A stretch of DNA of 10,873 nt. Origin: JBOFIQ01 sp051654905. Its GTDB lineage: Bacteria > Actinomycetota > Actinomycetes > Propionibacteriales > Propionibacteriaceae. A program made the translations under genes and the position numbers. Numbering within the stretch: position 1 is the stretch's first letter; every line of letters begins with the position of its first letter. Of this stretch, positions 8,744 through 10,873 are shown piece by piece. The DNA lies in the NCBI GenBank assembly GCA_051654905.1, contig JBOFYY010000068.1, positions 1 through 10,873 on the forward strand. Direction: 5' to 3'. Below the pieces are notes generated by a model. The model worked only from the letters and a program-made list of their open reading frames with translations, had not been told where the DNA came from and searched no databases.

Positions 8744-8781
8744 GAAACTGAAAAGCAAAGCGCACAATCAAGGGAATTTAA
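8744..8781 (-). promoter_or_regulatory. Core promoter of P450 copy B, possibly shared with the plus-strand locus
   Basis: A minus-strand initiator TCAGTTTC lies at 8751-8744. The AT-box TTAAAT (8781-8776) begins 32 nt upstream of the initiator A. On the plus strand the same AT-box lies about 31-36 nt before a second TCAGTT (8810-8815), so one AT-box could serve divergent start sites. Confidence 0.5.
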
Positions 8782-8814
8782 GCACTTTTTGCAATCTCCA
8801 AGTGTCTTCTCAGT

Positions 8815-8900
8815 TCGGCAGTATGTTAAAACGCAGAATCAGGAAACGCAGACTACAGAAAACGCAGAAACAGAAAACGCAGAATCGAACGCAGAAAAAA
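8815..8900 (+). repeat. ACGCAG-unit tandem repeat, right copy
   Basis: The block starts TCGGCAGTATGTTAAAACGC and continues with five degenerate ~15-nt units, each containing AACGCAGA, ending just at an ATG followed by a perfect donor (GTGAGT at 8903). It is the inverted counterpart of the sequence at 140-45. Here it sits immediately downstream of an initiator-like TCAGTT and so would form the 5' leader of the plus-strand locus. Confidence 0.75.
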
Positions 8901-9456
8901 TGGTGAGTATTCGAAAATGAAATTTTCATTTTCGAAATGAAAAAAAAATTTAAAAATTTTCATATTTGCAGGCGGAAACGGAGCAAACAAACATCGGATT
9001 CATCACCAGGACATCGGGGAAGGACAAAAAAAGGCAGCGGCAGCAGGATATAGGTAAGTTTAATTAAATTCCTCGGATGAAATTTTCATCGGAGGAAAAT
9101 GTAAACAAATTTTAATCGAATTTTAATTTCTTTTTATTTTTACAGGAAAATAAGGACTTAGGGAGGCGTAGCGAGGCAGCAGAGGACATGGAAAGCATCA
9201 GGCATCACATCACATCAGCGGAAATCAACAATTAACTCTCAGATAAGTAGAAATTAAAATTTAAAAATAACAATTTGATTCTTTGTGAATTATTTCAGGC
9301 TCCAGAGGAAGAAAAACAAGGAAAGAAACGTCAAGATCATCAGCGGCAGCACATAGAAATCAACATAATCATCAACAGCAACAAAAAGAAACAAAATTGG
9401 ACGGAGGGAATGAGAACTTACGCAGAAAATATGCTCAACAAAATGTTCAACAATGA
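8900..9456 (+). CDS. Uncharacterised spliced ORF with repeat-derived leader (model)
   Basis: ATG at 8900-8902 is followed directly by donor GTGAGT. An acceptor (TTTGCAG) opens an exon at 8972-9053 with donor GTAAGT. Joining this exon to the acceptor at 9297-9298 keeps phase and gives 80 residues: MAETEQTNIGFITRTSGKDK, then an R/K/Q/S-rich tail with GSRGRKTRKETSRSS and QQQQK, stop TGA 9454-9456. A further good acceptor at 9144-9145 opens an extra exon (from 9146); its inclusion stops the frame after GK, so it may be an alternative or poison exon. No family is recognised; the basic, low-complexity composition fits a nuclear or RNA-binding protein, or chance in a noncoding transcript. Exon choice is uncertain without transcript data. 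Confidence 0.35.
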
Positions 9457-9739
9457 AGAAGACCACATCGAGAAGCGTCCATCGATTAAGACAAACTACA
9501 TTTACGATCTGCTGGATTATATTGTGTCGTCAAGGGCTATACGAAACCGGAATTCACATGCATTTCAACTTGCGGACCATCACGCTCCAATGTTTACCTT
9601 CAAGTGCAAGCTGAACGTTATTGAAAGAACCGCCGAGGCAAAAAGGAAACTTTGTTGTTTGTTCACACATGGGGGTCGTACGGCAATAAGGTCACGTCAA
9701 TTTTGTTGGCCGCAAAAAGCATCGGGAAGTTACAAATAA
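9410..9739 (+). CDS. Second overlapping ORF of the same locus, unidentified
   Basis: This is a 109-codon frame from ATG 9410, +1 relative to the spliced ORF and overlapping its last 47 nt. It reads MRTYAENMLNKMFNNEEDHI and on to YIYDLLDYIVSSRAI and HHAPMFTFKCKLNVIERTAE. The spacing of the DLLDYIV helix, HAPMFTFKCKLNVIE and TAEAKRK is faintly like the front of a double-stranded-RNA-binding domain (helix, H-P-FT strand, basic turn), but this is weak. After AKRK the frame turns unlike protein. In another frame (9625-9768) a tidy stretch KKETLLFVHTWGSYGNKVTS continues, which suggests a frameshift or missed intron near 9645. The locus may be a decaying gene. AATAAA occurs at 9767-9772 and 9853-9858. 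Confidence 0.3.
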   Translation: MRTYAENMLNKMFNNEEDHIEKRPSIKTNYIYDLLDYIVSSRAIRNRNSHAFQLADHHAPMFTFKCKLNVIERTAEAKRKLCCLFTHGGRTAIRSRQFCWPQKASGSYK

Positions 9740-9850
9740 TACGAAGCATCCATTCTCATGTCGTCTAATAAATCACTGAGTTTTATAACTTCACGATGCA
9801 TTTTACGGTCACAAAAGTGACGTGACCTTATTGCCGTACATTCCCCACAT
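9667..9850. repeat. Inverted repeat 1, perfect 22-bp core within ~70-bp arms
   Basis: Positions 9678-9699 and 9818-9839 are exact reverse complements (22 nt, including GGCAATAAGGTCACGTCA). Similarity extends on both sides to about 9667-9737 and 9783-9850 with scattered mismatches, around a ~45-nt centre. The left arm overlaps the end of the plus-strand ORF; the right arm lies in its presumed 3' UTR. Both arms encode WG-x-YGNKVTS in one frame, but the right arm soon hits stops. Confidence 0.8.
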
Positions 9851-9852
9851 TC

Positions 9853-9858
9853 AATAAA
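9853..9858 (+). terminator. Candidate polyadenylation signal of the plus-strand locus
   Basis: AATAAA lies just past inverted repeat 1. An alternative AATAAA at 9767-9772 would end the transcript inside that repeat's loop. Confidence 0.4.
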
Positions 9859-9910
9859 AATTGTTCAAACGTGAAATGATTTTGTTTTCATTCATGATTT
9901 TTATTTCTCA

Positions 9911-10290
9911 GAAATTCATTTTTGGTTGACCGATCCACGCTCTGGAACTGATGAAGGAGGTGACCTCGAGAGTCGAAACTTTCCCCAGTTATTCCACAAC
10001 ATATTCTGCGCTCAAAATGGTAAACATCTTTGAAATCGAGCGAGAAACACTCGAGTTATCGGCGGAACTTCGATGGAACAATTTAAATTTCCTTCACAAA
10101 AATTCCTCATCAAAAAATACTCGATAGAAGTTCCACCGATAACTCGAGTGTTTCTCACTCGATTTGAATGATCTTTACCATTTTTAGCGCAGGATTTGAT
10201 GTAGAACAACTGGGCACAATTTTATTTCTCTCGGTCACTTCCTTCATTGTTTCCGGAGCACGGATAGGTCAGCCCATAAAAATTGATTTC
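9911..10290. repeat. Inverted repeat 2, long imperfect foldback with ~165-bp arms
   Basis: The left arm is about 9911-10076 and the right arm about 10121-10290, with a ~44-nt loop. The inner 70 bp are most alike, with an exact 21-nt core at 10042-10062 and 10136-10156 (centred on AAACACTCGAGTTATCGG). Outward, matches continue through CCCAGTT, ATGAAGGA-GTGACC, GCTC-GGAA and TGACC-ATCC, with few indels. A transcript of either strand would form a long double-stranded stem. The left arm and loop hold a 58-codon plus-strand ORF (9951-10127); the right arm holds a related 30-codon ORF on the minus strand (10247-10155). The 10291-10560 flank shows no recognised gene. Confidence 0.85.
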
Positions 10291-10582
10291 ACGGTGATTT
10301 TTCTTCTGCGATTTTTCATTTCTTCTTGATCGTAGATTTCTTCTTCTTCTTCTTTCACTGGCACGAAGACCGTGCTACCGTTGGAGCGCTACCCGTTGCC
10401 GAGTTTCATTGTGTCTCCTTCCGTACTGTGCTGTGAAGATTTTTAAAGATGATTTCCTTTGATTTCCTTGAAGATTTCTTGGAGATTTTCAGCTCGCGGA
10501 TGTCGAATTCGAGATTCGTGATGATTCAACACTGCTGTCGATGCCACTGATGTCCTCGTACGATCACTGAAGTCAAGCAGCA

Positions 10583-10873
10583 CCTGAAAAAAAACGAAAA
10601 ATATCCACAAAGGAATTTGTTTTTTTTAAATTTCCATCACTTTACTCACCTAAATGTCCGCTTCTTCTTATCCTGCCACCGCTGATCCACTTGCTGACCC
10701 TTCTGCTCCACTCTGCTCCACTCCGTTGTCGCTGCGACGTTGTTGCAACTCTGGAAGACCTGCAAAAGAATAAATTTAATAAATTTCGAAGTGATTTTCT
10801 TCGATTTTCTAAGTGGTGATGACTTTTCATCACCAAAACTCCAACTTTACTCACCTATTCTCCGCTCCTGATG
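10583..10873 (-). other. Series of exon-like blocks with perfect splice sites, entering from the right edge
   Basis: On the minus strand a block ends at 10855 with GAATAG|GTGAGTAAAG. A 95-nt intron ends TTTTGCAG, an exon spans 10759-10650 and ends ACATTTAG|GTGAGTAAAG, and a 66-nt intron ends TTTTTCAG before an exon starting at 10583. The two donors share 14 identical bases. The exons are purine-rich, and no frame stays open through all three blocks: one runs through blocks 2 and 3 to a TGA about 55 codons in, the others stop sooner. I recognise no product. A noncoding transcript or a mobile-element gene is possible. The first intron contains a hairpin, GGTGATGA-CTTT-TCATCACC, at 10815-10834. 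Confidence 0.45.

Noticed and set aside
8714..8767. Upstream Met of P450 copy B (MCALLFSF...)
   Set aside because: It lies upstream of the likely transcription initiator at 8749, and the Met at 8713 begins a standard ER anchor.
9275..9301. Start codon for the second frame at 9275
   Set aside because: It lies inside the intron before the acceptor at 9297-9298; the first usable ATG in that frame is 9410.
9625..9660. Programmed -1 frameshift between the second and third frames of the novel locus
   Set aside because: The A-rich site has only five A's and no proper X-XXY-YYZ heptamer; an ordinary frameshift mutation or intron is simpler.
10260..10275. Selenocysteine or read-through TGA shared by both arms of inverted repeat 2
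   Set aside because: A shared stop is expected if both arms derive from one ancestral sequence; there is no evidence the upstream frame is translated.

Overview
The window looks like nuclear DNA of a compact insect genome, most likely a dipteran. Genes are split by GT-AG introns, mostly 49-150 nt, intergenic DNA is AT-rich, and the promoters of the two P450 genes carry TCAGTT-type arthropod initiators. The best-supported content is a CDC73/parafibromin gene, a peroxisomal enoyl-CoA isomerase and two clan-3 (CYP6-like) cytochrome P450 genes. The order assignment is an inference from gene content and architecture. All spliced models below were built by hand from consensus splice sites and reading phase.

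Layout, left to right. 1-140: repeat sequence built on a degenerate ~15-nt ACGCAG unit, minus orientation. 141-338 (-): first two exons of a short-chain dehydrogenase (HSD17B8-like), whose readable homology ends exactly where the repeat begins. 562-2517 (+): complete six-exon CDC73. 2518-2887: convergent intergenic DNA holding a 50-bp hairpin flanked by 7-bp direct repeats. 2888-4125 (-): complete three-exon ECI2-like isomerase ending in SKL, with a MITE-like element filling its second intron. 4410-4770 (+): three 5' exons of an unidentified gene whose continuation is not visible. 4776-6446 (-) and 7052-8713 (-): two complete three-exon P450 genes in tandem, separated by 605 bp that hold a possible coding relic. 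8815-9858 (+): an uncharacterised spliced locus that starts with a second copy of the ACGCAG repeat and ends in overlapping frames. 9667-10290: two adjacent long inverted repeats. 10583-10873 (-): a series of exon-like blocks with perfect donors, running off the right edge.

The left four-fifths is ordinary, gene-dense euchromatin: a divergent pair (SDR/CDC73), a convergent pair (CDC73/ECI2), another divergent pair (ECI2/unknown), then the P450 tandem. CDC73 acts in transcription elongation, ECI2 in peroxisomal beta-oxidation of unsaturated fatty acids, and the P450s in microsomal oxidation. They are neighbours, not a pathway.

The right fifth and the extreme left edge are different. They share a repeat family, contain palindromes inside introns, foldback structures and purine-rich exons, and are the least explained part of the window. 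A mobile-element or hairpin-RNA origin is the simplest reading, but it is inferred rather than shown.
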